Assembly (NCBI GenBank): GCA_964461295.1 | Contig: CAYWTX010000540.1 | Coordinates: 1 to 14,578, forward strand | Length of the DNA stretch: 14,578 nt | Direction of reading: 5' to 3' | From: CAYWTX01 sp964461295 | GTDB lineage: Bacteria; Planctomycetota; Phycisphaerae; SM23-33 | Shown here: one piece after another, positions 1 through 6,630 of the stretch | How the letters are laid out: each line of letters begins with the position of its first letter | Position numbering within the stretch: position 1 is the first letter of the stretch | Translations under genes and position numbers: made by a program | Notes under the pieces: model-generated | The model's database searches: none | What the model saw: only the letters and a program-made list of their open reading frames with translations | Told to the model about the DNA's origin: nothing

Positions 1-108
1 GTGTATCCGCTCAAAGAAACCGTGACTGCCGAACAACTCGCCAAGGTCCAATTGACACCGGCGGCATTCCATGGCGAGTGGAACTATACGATTACTCCAC
101 ATGGGTGA
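1..108 (+). pseudogene. ISAzo13-type transposase, C-terminal fragment (open at window edge)
   Basis: The reading frame is open from base 1 and ends at TGA 106-108, giving the last 35 residues of a protein. The end matches, from memory, the C-terminus of ISAzo13-family (DDE) transposases: a YPxK-VT-EQ stretch and then a conserved F-H-G-E-W-N-Y-T-I motif shortly before the stop. The body of the gene lies outside the window, so I cannot tell whether the whole element is intact. The AT-richer junk after the stop and the truncated minus-strand gene beyond it suggest the element's right end lies shortly after base 108, but I cannot identify a terminal inverted repeat. Family call is by motif only. 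Confidence 0.75.
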
Positions 109-138
109 ATATCGTTTAGGTTATTTATGCGCGATGCC

Positions 139-393
139 TTAGTCTGTCGCCCCGGTCCGCGCTGCATCACTGAGCCTGAACCTGCCGAGTTCGTCGGTAG
201 TGATCGCCAGCGGGGTTCCGATCAGAGTAACCCGAGCGCCCCGAATGGGTCGATAGACCTCGTCGACTACCGTCCCCTCGTAAAGGAACTCGCTGCCCGA
301 TCCGGCAACTTCTGTTGCCGGGCTGGGTGACAACGACAGTTCGCCCCGCAGGAAGGCGCCGATGTTCTGTATCCCCGTGTTCCTAAGACTCAT
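139..393 (-). pseudogene. Truncated carboxypeptidase-regulatory-like domain protein
   Basis: Minus-strand frame of 84 codons starting at ATG 393-391, with a GGGAAAGGGAAT ribosome-binding-like stretch just upstream. Residues ~37-75 fit the start of a CarbopepD_reg (Ig-like, transthyretin-like) beta-sandwich: a G-T-V-V-D strand, then P-I-x-G-A-x-V-T-L, then T-T-D-E-x-G-R-F. In this family the G-x-V-x-D, GA-V-T and TDxxGxF strands normally lead into several more strands ending in an AxGY-like motif. Here the frame stops at TAA right after the GRF strand, so the domain is incomplete. The ISAzo13-type fragment begins ~30 bp beyond the stop, so truncation by an IS-related rearrangement is likely. 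No signal peptide is visible. It could be a short expressed relic; function unknown. Confidence 0.5.
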
Positions 394-453
394 CCATGAT
401 TCCCTTTCCCGGCGCTATCTCGCCGATTCCATTCGCATGTTAAGTTGGTATAC

Positions 454-588
454 TCAGACTTCTCTGCCATGGCGTCCGTCAGTTGTTTTGGATAGGTTGT
501 GACGGTCGTCGAAACGCCGCATCGCCTCGACGCAGAATCGCTCGACGTCGGCAATGGGAATACGCCTCGCTCCTGCTTCCGCGCACAT
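454..588 (-). pseudogene. Possible 5' remnant of a malate/L-lactate dehydrogenase (Ldh2-type) gene
   Basis: The frame runs from ATG 588-586 to TGA 456-454 (44 codons), just downstream of the 2-hydroxyacid dehydrogenase on the same strand. An AGGAC stretch precedes the ATG. Residues ~8-25 read R-I-P-I-A-D-V-E-R-F-C-V-E-A-M-R-R, which resembles the N-terminal helix of Ldh2/YiaK-type NAD(P)-dependent malate/lactate/ureidoglycolate dehydrogenases (R-x-P-x-x-x-L-x-x-F-V-x-x-A-M). After that the sequence becomes unrelated, and the family's next conserved region (ADLRG-D-SHG) is absent. I read this as the start of a third operon gene cut off by a deletion or insertion. The resemblance covers fewer than 20 residues, so it may be chance. 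Confidence 0.33.
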
Positions 589-653
589 GAGGTCCTCGCT
601 CGGAATGCCCTGTCGATCCCTGTGACCCGCGGACGCCCTTGCCGGCACGAAGG

Positions 654-1628
654 CTAGGCGGCCACGCCGTTCACCACGTTCGGCAGCGGCCCGCCTCCAA
701 TGGCGATGGCGACCGTCTTCGCCGCGTCGCTCCGCAGCTTGGTCGCGGCCTGCGGCGTCGCCGACGCAATGTGCGATGTCATGAACACGTTCTCCATCTT
801 CACCAGCGGATGGTCGGGCGGCGGCGGCTCGGGGTTGCAAACGTCCAGCGCCGCGGCCGCGATCTTCCCGCTGCGAAGGGCCTCCACCAGGTCGTGGGTC
901 TTGACGAGCGTGCCTCGGGATGCGTTCACGAACAGCACGCCGTTCTTCATCCTGGCGATGCTCTGCGCGTTGACCATCTGCTTCGTCTTGTCGGTGCTGG
1001 GGCAGTGCAGCGTGATCAGGTCGCTGCCGGCCAGCAGTTCCTCCCACGTGGCGGCCGTGCAGCCGGCCGAGCGAATGACCGACGCCTCAACGGCCGGGTC
1101 GAAGACCAGCACCTTGCACTTGAAGCCCTTGAGCCGTGCGGCCACTTCGCGCCCGATGCGGCCGAACGCCACGACGCCGACGGTCATGTCCTTCAGCGAA
1201 TGCAGGGCGCTGAGCGGCACGCCAAGCCCCCAGACACCGGAGCGCACCTTCAGGGCGTTGGTGGTGACGCGGCGCACCAGGTCCAGGATCATCGCCAGCG
1301 TGTGGTCGGCGACCTCGTCGGTGCAGAAGTCCGGCAGGTTGCAGACGGGGATCTTCCTGTCCGCGGCCGCCTTGAGGTCCACGTTGTCCACGCCGACCCC
1401 GTATCGCACGATGATCCTGCATTTGCGCATCGCGCCGATGATGGCCGCGTTCACCGGCGCAAACTGCGTGATGACGTAATCGGCGTCGCTGACCAGGGCC
1501 GCGAGCTCCCGCGGATCCTTGCCGGTCTTCAGGCTGTCCACGCGGCAGCCCAGTGGCTCCAGGATCGCCTTCTCGATGGCCAGGTCGTCGAACGCGTAAT
1601 CGGTGATGGCAACCTTGCTTGTCGTCAT
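654..1628 (-). CDS. NAD-dependent D-2-hydroxyacid dehydrogenase (CtBP/SerA-like)
   Basis: A 324-residue protein, the usual length for D-isomer-specific 2-hydroxyacid dehydrogenases, which interconvert 2-oxoacids and D-2-hydroxyacids with NAD(H) in the cytoplasm. The catalytic domain contains the YGVGVDN signature (76-82). The Rossmann domain follows, with A-F-G-R-I-G at 154-159; the first Gly of the usual GxGxxG is Ala. Catalytic residues are in place: Arg238 (NASRG), Glu267 (NPEPP) and His286 (SHIAS). The CNPEPP and SHIASAT forms resemble C-terminal-binding-protein/phosphoglycerate-dehydrogenase-like members. The start follows AGGAGA embedded in the last codons of the upstream FAH gene, with only 3 nt between the genes, so translation is probably coupled. 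Substrate unknown; context suggests a sugar-acid breakdown product such as glyoxylate, hydroxypyruvate or pyruvate. Confidence 0.9.
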   Translation of the reverse strand: MTTSKVAITDYAFDDLAIEKAILEPLGCRVDSLKTGKDPRELAALVSDADYVITQFAPVNAAIIGAMRKCRIIVRYGVGVDNVDLKAAADRKIPVCNLPDFCTDEVADHTLAMILDLVRRVTTNALKVRSGVWGLGVPLSALHSLKDMTVGVVAFGRIGREVAARLKGFKCKVLVFDPAVEASVIRSAGCTAATWEELLAGSDLITLHCPSTDKTKQMVNAQSIARMKNGVLFVNASRGTLVKTHDLVEALRSGKIAAAALDVCNPEPPPPDHPLVKMENVFMTSHIASATPQAATKLRSDAAKTVAIAIGGGPLPNVVNGVAA

Positions 1629-1631
1629 GGG

Positions 1632-2420
1632 CTATCTCTCCTCAACCACGCCGTTCCGCAGAATGCCGATGCCTTCGATGTCCACCTCGTACACGTCGCC
1701 GCCCTTCAGCCACACCGGCGGCTTCTGGGCGAACCCGACCCCGGCCGGCGTGCCCGTCAACAGGACGGTCCCGGGCAGCAGCGTCATGCAGCGGGACAGG
1801 TAACTGATGAGGTACGCCACGCTGAAGATCATCAGGGACGTGTTGGCTTCCTGCATGATCTTCCCGTTGAGCCGGCCCTGAACGCGAACGTTCGCCGGGT
1901 CCAGGTCGGTCTCGATCCACGGCCCCAGCGGCCCGAACGTGTCAAAGGACTTGCCGCGAGCCCATTGCCCATCGCCGTTCTGGCAGTCTCTGGCGCTGAC
2001 GTCGTTGGCGCAAGTGTATCCCAGGACGTGCTCCAGCGCCCGTTCGACCGGCACGTGCCGGGCGGGCTTGCCGATGACCACGGCCAATTCGGCCTCGTAA
2101 TCCACTTGTGTGGGGGCGGCCTTGGGCACGACGATCGCCTCGCCGGGGCCAACCAGGCAGGAAGTGGCCTTGATGAACAGCAGCGGGGCCTTGGGAAGGT
2201 CGCTGCCGCCCTCTTCGGCATGGGCCTTGTAGTTTCGGCCGAAGCAGAGCATGTTGACCGGCAGCACGGGAGGCAGGAGTCTGACGTCGGAGAGCGGCAG
2301 GGCGGTCTTCGTCTCTTTCCACTTGCCCAGAACGTCTCCCTGGATCAGGCACACTTCCCGGTCCCGGACGACGCCGGAAGACACCTTGCCGTCGGGCCCG
2401 GCGAACCTGGCGATCTTCAT
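1632..2420 (-). CDS. Fumarylacetoacetate hydrolase (FAH)-family protein
   Basis: A 262-residue FAH-superfamily enzyme. These metal-dependent cytoplasmic hydrolases or decarboxylases cleave or rearrange 2,4-diketo acids and related compounds. Visible motifs are GRNYKAHAEE (61-70), V-D-Y-E-A-E-L-A-V-V-I-G-K (106-118), N-D-V-S-A-R-D (139-145), G-K-S-F-D (156-160) and L-L-T-G-T-P-A-G-V-G (220-229). The likely Mg/Mn ligands are Glu109, Glu111 and Asp140, with Lys157 in the usual active-site position. Start at ATG 2420-2418 follows AAGGAGA. It is the first gene of a minus-strand operon with the 2-hydroxyacid dehydrogenase and is divergent from a GntR/FadR regulator. Relatives include 2,4-diketo-3-deoxy-L-fuconate/rhamnonate hydrolases, 2-hydroxyhepta-2,4-diene-1,7-dioate isomerases and acylpyruvases. 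A deoxy-sugar acid substrate is my inference from context. Confidence 0.92.
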   Translation of the reverse strand: MKIARFAGPDGKVSSGVVRDREVCLIQGDVLGKWKETKTALPLSDVRLLPPVLPVNMLCFGRNYKAHAEEGGSDLPKAPLLFIKATSCLVGPGEAIVVPKAAPTQVDYEAELAVVIGKPARHVPVERALEHVLGYTCANDVSARDCQNGDGQWARGKSFDTFGPLGPWIETDLDPANVRVQGRLNGKIMQEANTSLMIFSVAYLISYLSRCMTLLPGTVLLTGTPAGVGFAQKPPVWLKGGDVYEVDIEGIGILRNGVVEER

Positions 2421-2486
2421 CGTTGTCTCCTTGATGTTTTGGCGGCCCCTGACGAAGGACCGGCACTTGACCGTTGCGACCCTATA

Positions 2487-2514
2487 ATGATATTATCTGA
2501 CAAATGGCTGTCAA
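2487..2514 (-). promoter_or_regulatory. Predicted sigma70-type promoter for the FAH-dehydrogenase operon
   Basis: Read on the minus strand, a perfect -35 box TTGACA (2514-2509) is followed after a 16-nt spacer by TATCAT (2492-2487), five of six matches to TATAAT. The predicted transcript would start near 2480, giving a ~60-nt leader to the FAH start at 2420. The box pair sits in one of the few AT-rich pockets of the window. The -35 box lies inside the first codons of the divergent GntR gene as called, and the operator candidate lies wholly within the spacer. Prediction only. Confidence 0.55.
2493..2503. promoter_or_regulatory. Candidate GntR/FadR-type operator
   Basis: TTATCTGACAA is an 11-bp imperfect palindrome (TTATC-T-GACAA). 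It differs at one position from the published FadR-subfamily consensus TNGTNNNACNA: A instead of G at position 3. It occupies the spacer of the predicted minus-strand promoter and ends at the base before the GntR ATG, so bound regulator could block the FAH operon and its own gene. A second small palindrome, ATAAT-GAT-ATTAT (2484-2496), overlaps it and could be part of the same site. Only one copy is visible. Confidence 0.45.
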
Positions 2515-3382
2515 GAGGAAACATCCTTCGGCGGGCACGCCTCAGTCGCGGCGGGAGCGCGTTTGTAGTACCGCCGTAAGGCGGGCTGTTTCCCGTCGCA
2601 GGCGTACCGGGATTCTGCCTTACGGCGGGACTACGAACAAGGAACGCCCCGTCTCTCCTGTAGCGGAAGCATCCCCTTCGCCGGTACGTGCCGTCCCCGC
2701 GGACGGCACGACGATCCGGCGCCAGAAGCTCAGCGAACTCGTCGTCGCGGGTATCAAGAACTACATCCTCGAGCACGGCCTGGGCGAGGGCGACCGCCTG
2801 CCCACCGAGCAGCAGATGGCCGAGAGGTTCGGCGTCAGCAGGCTCAGCGTCCGCGAGGCGACCAAGGCGCTGAGTTTCCTGGGGATCCTGCGTTCGGCCC
2901 CGCGGCGCGGGCTGACGGTCGGGCGGGTCGACATGCAGCGCGTCACCGAGTACCTCGGGTTCCACTTCGCCCTGAACCACTACCCGCGCCGGCAGCTCCT
3001 GACGGCCCGCGTCGTGATCGAGACCGGCGCCCTGCCCGAAGCCATGGAGGCCATCGCCGACGCCCCCCAACTCGTCGGCAAGCTGTCCGCGATGAACGAC
3101 AGGCTGCGGCGCGTCACCGACACCGACGAATTCATCGCCGGCGACCTCGCCTTCCATCGCGCGCTGATCGAGTGCAGCGGCATCGGGCCGCTGGTGGCCT
3201 TCAGCGGCCTCCTGGAGGTGTTCTTCATGCAGTTCCGCGACCAGGTCGACCAAGTGAAGAAGCACTGGGCCAAGGGCATCAATGGCCATGACCGGATCGT
3301 TGCCGCCCTGCGGGACCGGCTCCTGCCCAGGGCGGATGAGCTTCTGCGGGAGCACCTGAGACATTACCGCGGCCACCTGTGA
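2504..3382 (+). CDS. GntR/FadR-family transcriptional regulator (FCD domain)
   Basis: A 292-residue regulator. The winged helix-turn-helix spans about 72-142, with LPTEQQMAERFGVSR-LSVREA (99-119) as the DNA-reading region. An all-helical FCD ligand-binding domain spans about 165-290, with the expected metal ligands Asp214, His218, His262 and His284. FCD regulators usually respond to small carboxylates or sugar acids and often repress an adjacent catabolic operon, which fits the divergent FAH-dehydrogenase pair. The first ~70 residues are basic, disordered-looking and not part of the family. They include residues translated from an inverted-repeat element (2561-2638). No Shine-Dalgarno precedes ATG 2504, yet I found no other in-frame ATG, GTG or TTG before the wHTH. 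The start is therefore uncertain: leaderless, or a rare start codon further in. Confidence 0.87.
   Translation: MAVKRKHPSAGTPQSRRERVCSTAVRRAVSRRRRTGILPYGGTTNKERPVSPVAEASPSPVRAVPADGTTIRRQKLSELVVAGIKNYILEHGLGEGDRLPTEQQMAERFGVSRLSVREATKALSFLGILRSAPRRGLTVGRVDMQRVTEYLGFHFALNHYPRRQLLTARVVIETGALPEAMEAIADAPQLVGKLSAMNDRLRRVTDTDEFIAGDLAFHRALIECSGIGPLVAFSGLLEVFFMQFRDQVDQVKKHWAKGINGHDRIVAALRDRLLPRADELLREHLRHYRGHL
2561..2638. repeat. Paired inverted repeat (REP/MITE-like) inside the GntR N-terminal coding region
   Basis: The arms at 2561-2582 and 2617-2638 are 22-nt inverted copies with two mismatches (core GTAGTACCGCCGTAAGGC against the reverse complement of the right arm), separated by 34 nt. The left arm also holds its own small hairpin, CCGCC-GTAA-GGCGG (2571-2584). 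The element keeps the GntR frame open and encodes about residues 20-45. The layout looks like a paired REP or small non-autonomous element; I infer a dispersed family, as only this copy is in the window. Confidence 0.65.
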
Positions 3383-3450
3383 CGCAGCCGGAAACCCCCG
3401 TTGCGTGGTCGCCTGACGTGCGGCCCCCTGCCGCCGGGAAGGACGAGAAC

Positions 3451-4236
3451 ATGATGAAAGTTGACTTGTCGGGCCAGGTGGCGCTGGTGACCGGCGCCGC
3501 CCGAAACATCGGCAAATCGATCGCCGACGTGTACGCCCTCAACGGCGCCCGCGTCGTCTACGCCGACGTGCTCCTGGACGAGGCCGCGGCGGCCGCCTCC
3601 GCGCACCCCGGCTGCAAGGCCGTCGAGATGGACGTCACCGACGAGCCGCAGGTCGAGGCCGTCATCGCCCGGGTCGCCGCCGAGTTCGGCCGGCTCGACA
3701 TCCTGGTCAACAACGCCGGCACGAACACGTGGAAACACCGCGTACCCATCGACCAGTTCCCGCGCGAGGAATGGGACCGCCTGATCAACGTGGACCTGAA
3801 CGGGTTGTACTTCGTGAGCAAGGCGGCGGCCGGCGTGATGCTCAGCCAGGAATCGGGGCGGATCATCAACATCGCGTCGGTGCTGGGGTTGGTGCCGGCC
3901 CGGCTCCAGTGCGCCTACATCGCCGCCAAGGGCGGCGTGGTGACCTTGACCAAGGCGATGGCCCTGGAACTGGCGCCGCGCGGGGTGCTCGTCAACGCCA
4001 TCGCCCCCGGGTCCATCCTCACCGAGGGCACCCGGCAGCTCTTCTACGGCAAGGACGGGCAGTTCAGCGACAAGATGCAGCAGATGCTGGCCCACATCCC
4101 GCTGGGCCGGCCGGGCAAGTCCGAGGACATCGCCTACGCCGCCCTCTACCTGGCCGCGCCCGAAAGCGGCTACGTCAACGGACACATCCTGACGGTCGAC
4201 GGCGGCTGGACGGCCGGGTACATCCGCGAGTTCTGA
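3451..4236 (+). CDS. Short-chain dehydrogenase/reductase (SDR), sugar or sugar-acid oxidoreductase
   Basis: A classical SDR of 261 residues when started at ATG 3451, which follows GGAAGGA at a good distance. An upstream GTG at 3379 overlaps the GntR stop and would add 24 non-homologous residues, so I prefer 3451. Motifs: TGAARNIG (14-21) for dinucleotide binding, Asp39 after the second strand (NAD preference), N-N-A-G (87-90), catalytic Ser143, Tyr156 and Lys160 in Y-I-A-A-K, and the C-terminal GHILTVDGGW. The family oxidises or reduces alcohol/carbonyl groups. Close relatives include gluconate 5-dehydrogenases, L-fucose/rhamnose dehydrogenases and 2-keto-3-deoxy-L-fuconate dehydrogenase. Its position after the regulator and opposite an FAH hydrolase suggests a sugar-acid step, but the substrate is not readable from sequence. 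Confidence 0.92.
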   Translation: MMKVDLSGQVALVTGAARNIGKSIADVYALNGARVVYADVLLDEAAAAASAHPGCKAVEMDVTDEPQVEAVIARVAAEFGRLDILVNNAGTNTWKHRVPIDQFPREEWDRLINVDLNGLYFVSKAAAGVMLSQESGRIINIASVLGLVPARLQCAYIAAKGGVVTLTKAMALELAPRGVLVNAIAPGSILTEGTRQLFYGKDGQFSDKMQQMLAHIPLGRPGKSEDIAYAALYLAAPESGYVNGHILTVDGGWTAGYIREF

Positions 4237-4241
4237 CGTTG

Positions 4242-4292
4242 CCCGTGCACTTCGGCACTGCGGCCCACGAGATCGTCAGCGAGCAGGAATGA
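4242..4292 (+). pseudogene. Scar of a paralogue of the large glycosidase gene (3'-end fragment)
   Basis: Directly after the SDR stop, bases 4242-4277 match 9097-9132 inside the downstream putative glycosidase gene at 30 of 36 positions. In the matching frame the encoded peptide PVHFGTAAHEIV aligns with PTHFGTVAYEIV (9 of 12 residues), continues with S-E against S-D, then reaches a stop at 4290-4292. The frame is open upstream only as an out-of-frame reading of the SDR gene. This looks like the remains of a second copy of that gene, mostly deleted, or the footprint of a recombination event. It is not expected to be a functional gene. Confidence 0.65.
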
Positions 4293-4378
4293 GTTCATGA
4301 AGGATGAACAGGCTTCACACTGGCCCGCGCGAGCGGGGAAACGATACGGCAGTTCGCAAGGCACGAAAGGAGATGGTC

Positions 4379-6448
4379 ATGGAGATGACAGCTTGGTTGA
4401 TGGGAATCGCTTCGATTGTGCTGGTCTGCGTCGCCTTGCCTGCAGCGCGTGCCGGTGCGCAGAGCGGGCCGATGCCGTTCAGCGTGAAGGTCACACGCGA
4501 GCCGCTGAATAACCCTCCGCTCTACATGGGCCAGATCGGCGGGATGGACTTCCCCTTCTGCGCCGTGAAGATCGAGGATGAGTACTGGATCCTCCTGGGC
4601 AATGCCGGCGGCGGCCCCAGCCGCTGGATGGGCACCAACTTCATAAATGCCGTGAAGCAGCCCGACGGGCGGAACGAGAACCGTAAGCATGTCGAGCGTC
4701 CCTACATGCTCGGCGGAATGTGGTACGACGCGGCCGAGAAGAAGCTGTACGCGCCGATGCACTGCGAAACGCACAAGGGCGCCACCGGCGGGCATGGCCC
4801 CAACCCGATGGATCGCCAGATTCATCTCTCCTCCAGCACCGACAAGGGCGCGACCTGGAAATACGAAGGCCCGCTGATGACGCGCACCGGCAGCGACGAG
4901 CCGTGGCGGGGGGTGTACGACTTCTCGGGCGTCCACTGGAACGGCGGCGACGGCGACTTCTGCCTCTTCGTCGACGAGCGCGGCGGCTATATCTACCTCT
5001 ACACCAACCACTACACCTGGCCGAAGCGCGGCACGCCGCCGACGCCTTCGTTCCTGCGGCACAACGTGGCCCGCTGCGCCATCGCCGACAAGATGGCCCC
5101 GGGCAAGTGGAAGAAGTTCTACAACGGCAAATGGGAGGAGCCGGGCCTTGGCGGCAAATCGTCCTATGTGAATGCCTATTACGTCATGTACAACACGTAC
5201 CTCAAGAAGTACATGTCGTTCAACTACGGTTCGGGCATCTCGGTGTGCAGCGACATGGACAAGCAGGACTGGTCGCCCAGCTACGAGATTCTGCCCAAGG
5301 ACCAGTGGGGCACCGGGTGGAGCCTGAAGACGCCGATGGGCTTCGGCTGGGGGGGCTGGCACGTCATGAACGCCGACAGGACCGACATCTACACCGGCGG
5401 CCAGACGCTCTATTTCTACAAGTACTGGATGGGCCACAAGCCCGAGTGCTACCGGCTGGAACTGGACCTTGCCGCCGCGAAGGAGAACCACGGCTATCAC
5501 GCGCTGGGCGGATATGCCTACACGCCCACGGTCTATTCCGGCCCGCTGATCCTGTATGGCGAGGCCCCGTTCTACGACTCGCCGGACCCCATCGAGAGCC
5601 GCCGCACGCGGCGTGTCGGGCAGGGCAGCCCGGAGGTCACGGGCTCGCAGGGCTGGGACGGGCAAGGGGTCTCCAGCACGGCCGGCAACAGCCTGGAGTT
5701 CGGTTTCAAGGCCGCGGACGTCTATTGGCGGGCGGCGCGCGGCCCCGGAATGGGCAAAGCCGAAGTGTATCTCGACGGCGCCTTGCAGACGACCGTGGAC
5801 ACCTGGGCCTCATTCCCCACAACGGACATGTTCGCCTATGTCAAAACCGGCCTGGATCCGGCCAAGACCCACACCATCAAGATCGTGGTGCGCGGCGAGA
5901 AGAACCATCGCTCCACAGGCACGGCCATCGGGCACCTGAGCTTCGAGTACTCGGCCGATACCACGCGCGCGCTCTATGCCTTCAGCGCCATCCAGGGCAA
6001 GAACCAGTGGCGGTATCAGGAGCGGCTTGGCGGCAAGCTCACCGACATGAAGTTTGCCAACGGCGCATGGGTGGGCGACGGCGGGGCCGTGATCGGGTCC
6101 GACTACCTGGCCCCAGGGTCGTCTGAGCCGGTGCGAACCTGGACCGCCCATCGCGCCGGCACAGTCCGCATCGAGGGCGCGATCACGGGCAAGGAACCGG
6201 CCGCCGCGACCATTCTGCACAATGGGGAATCGATCTGGCCGAAGGCCGGGCCGGCAGCCGCACAAGCCAGCGTTCACGACCTGAAGATCGCCGTGAAGGA
6301 AGGGGACACGATCTCGTTCGTGGCGCTGATCGCGGCCGGCGACGCGCCGGCGCCGGTTACGCGGGCGGCCACCCCCCGCGACCGCGAGGGCGGCCCGCCG
6401 CCCACAGCGCTGACGTGGGATCCGGTCCTGACCTATATCCACCCATGA
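4379..6448 (+). CDS. Secreted Asp-box beta-propeller protein with C-terminal beta-sandwich modules
   Basis: I chose ATG 4379 because AAAGGAG (4366-4372) sits 6 nt upstream; this gives 689 residues and a clean signal peptide (hydrophobic IASIVLVCVALP, then A-R-A-G-A), so the protein is exported. Residues ~35-400 are rich in W/Y/G strands with an Asp-box (SSTDKGATW, ~152-160), as in sialidase/BNR and GH43-like propellers. Residues ~420-525 contain a galactose-binding-like sandwich (YWRAARGPGMGKAEVYLDG). Residues ~600-689 contain a second beta module with HNGESIW, an E-G-D-T-I-S-F strand and a terminal WDPVLTYI motif, which I associate with secreted hydrolases of planctomycetes and relatives. 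I cannot assign a CAZy family or catalytic residues. Carbohydrate binding or hydrolysis is inferred from architecture and the two glycosidases downstream. Confidence 0.8.
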   Translation: MEMTAWLMGIASIVLVCVALPAARAGAQSGPMPFSVKVTREPLNNPPLYMGQIGGMDFPFCAVKIEDEYWILLGNAGGGPSRWMGTNFINAVKQPDGRNENRKHVERPYMLGGMWYDAAEKKLYAPMHCETHKGATGGHGPNPMDRQIHLSSSTDKGATWKYEGPLMTRTGSDEPWRGVYDFSGVHWNGGDGDFCLFVDERGGYIYLYTNHYTWPKRGTPPTPSFLRHNVARCAIADKMAPGKWKKFYNGKWEEPGLGGKSSYVNAYYVMYNTYLKKYMSFNYGSGISVCSDMDKQDWSPSYEILPKDQWGTGWSLKTPMGFGWGGWHVMNADRTDIYTGGQTLYFYKYWMGHKPECYRLELDLAAAKENHGYHALGGYAYTPTVYSGPLILYGEAPFYDSPDPIESRRTRRVGQGSPEVTGSQGWDGQGVSSTAGNSLEFGFKAADVYWRAARGPGMGKAEVYLDGALQTTVDTWASFPTTDMFAYVKTGLDPAKTHTIKIVVRGEKNHRSTGTAIGHLSFEYSADTTRALYAFSAIQGKNQWRYQERLGGKLTDMKFANGAWVGDGGAVIGSDYLAPGSSEPVRTWTAHRAGTVRIEGAITGKEPAAATILHNGESIWPKAGPAAAQASVHDLKIAVKEGDTISFVALIAAGDAPAPVTRAATPRDREGGPPPTALTWDPVLTYIHP

Positions 6449-6543
6449 TTGCATTGCTTGCTGTCATTCTCGCGGCGACCGCGCCCGCACCCGCCATATC
6501 GGGTTCGAGTACGCGTGCGGCGCGAAAGAGAAGTCGACCGTGA
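6445..6543 (+). CDS. Small ORF with signal-peptide-like sequence (possible gene remnant)
   Basis: A 32-codon frame whose ATG overlaps the stop of the preceding gene (ATGA, 6445-6448), an arrangement typical of translational coupling. The peptide starts with a hydrophobic segment, MIALLAVILAATAPAPA, that looks like a signal peptide, then becomes basic and ends at TGA 6541-6543. In another frame, 6498-6584 is also open (reading GFEYACGAKEKSTVNE and on to a stop). A frameshifted remnant of a small secreted protein is therefore possible. I recognise neither peptide. It could equally be chance in a 182-bp intergenic region. Confidence 0.25.
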   Translation: MIALLAVILAATAPAPAISGSSTRAARKRSRP

Positions 6544-6630
6544 ATGAGACGCCGCGTGTGCCTGCCATTGTTGGAGAACCGTAACCGGTTGCGGAATAAG
6601 GTTCACAAACCGATCACCCAGGAGAACCCA

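Noticed and set aside
2467..2488. TTGACC plus TATAAT as a plus-strand promoter for the GntR gene
   Set aside because: The spacer is only 10 nt. The TATAAT could still be a -10 box without this -35, but it would leave only a few bases of leader before ATG 2504, so I did not list it.
639..2579. A 646-codon plus-strand open frame antisense to the dehydrogenase and FAH genes
   Set aside because: Both minus-strand genes have full catalytic motifs and good start sites; this frame is H/R/A-rich with no domain.
3379..3450. Upstream GTG start for the SDR gene overlapping the GntR stop
   Set aside because: The extra 24 residues have no SDR homology and a good GGAAGGA site precedes ATG 3451.
6571..6600. 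AACCGGTT palindrome and TTGGAG...AATAAG as an operator/promoter before the six-hairpin gene
   Set aside because: Box matches are poor and an 8-bp palindrome alone is expected by chance in DNA of this composition.
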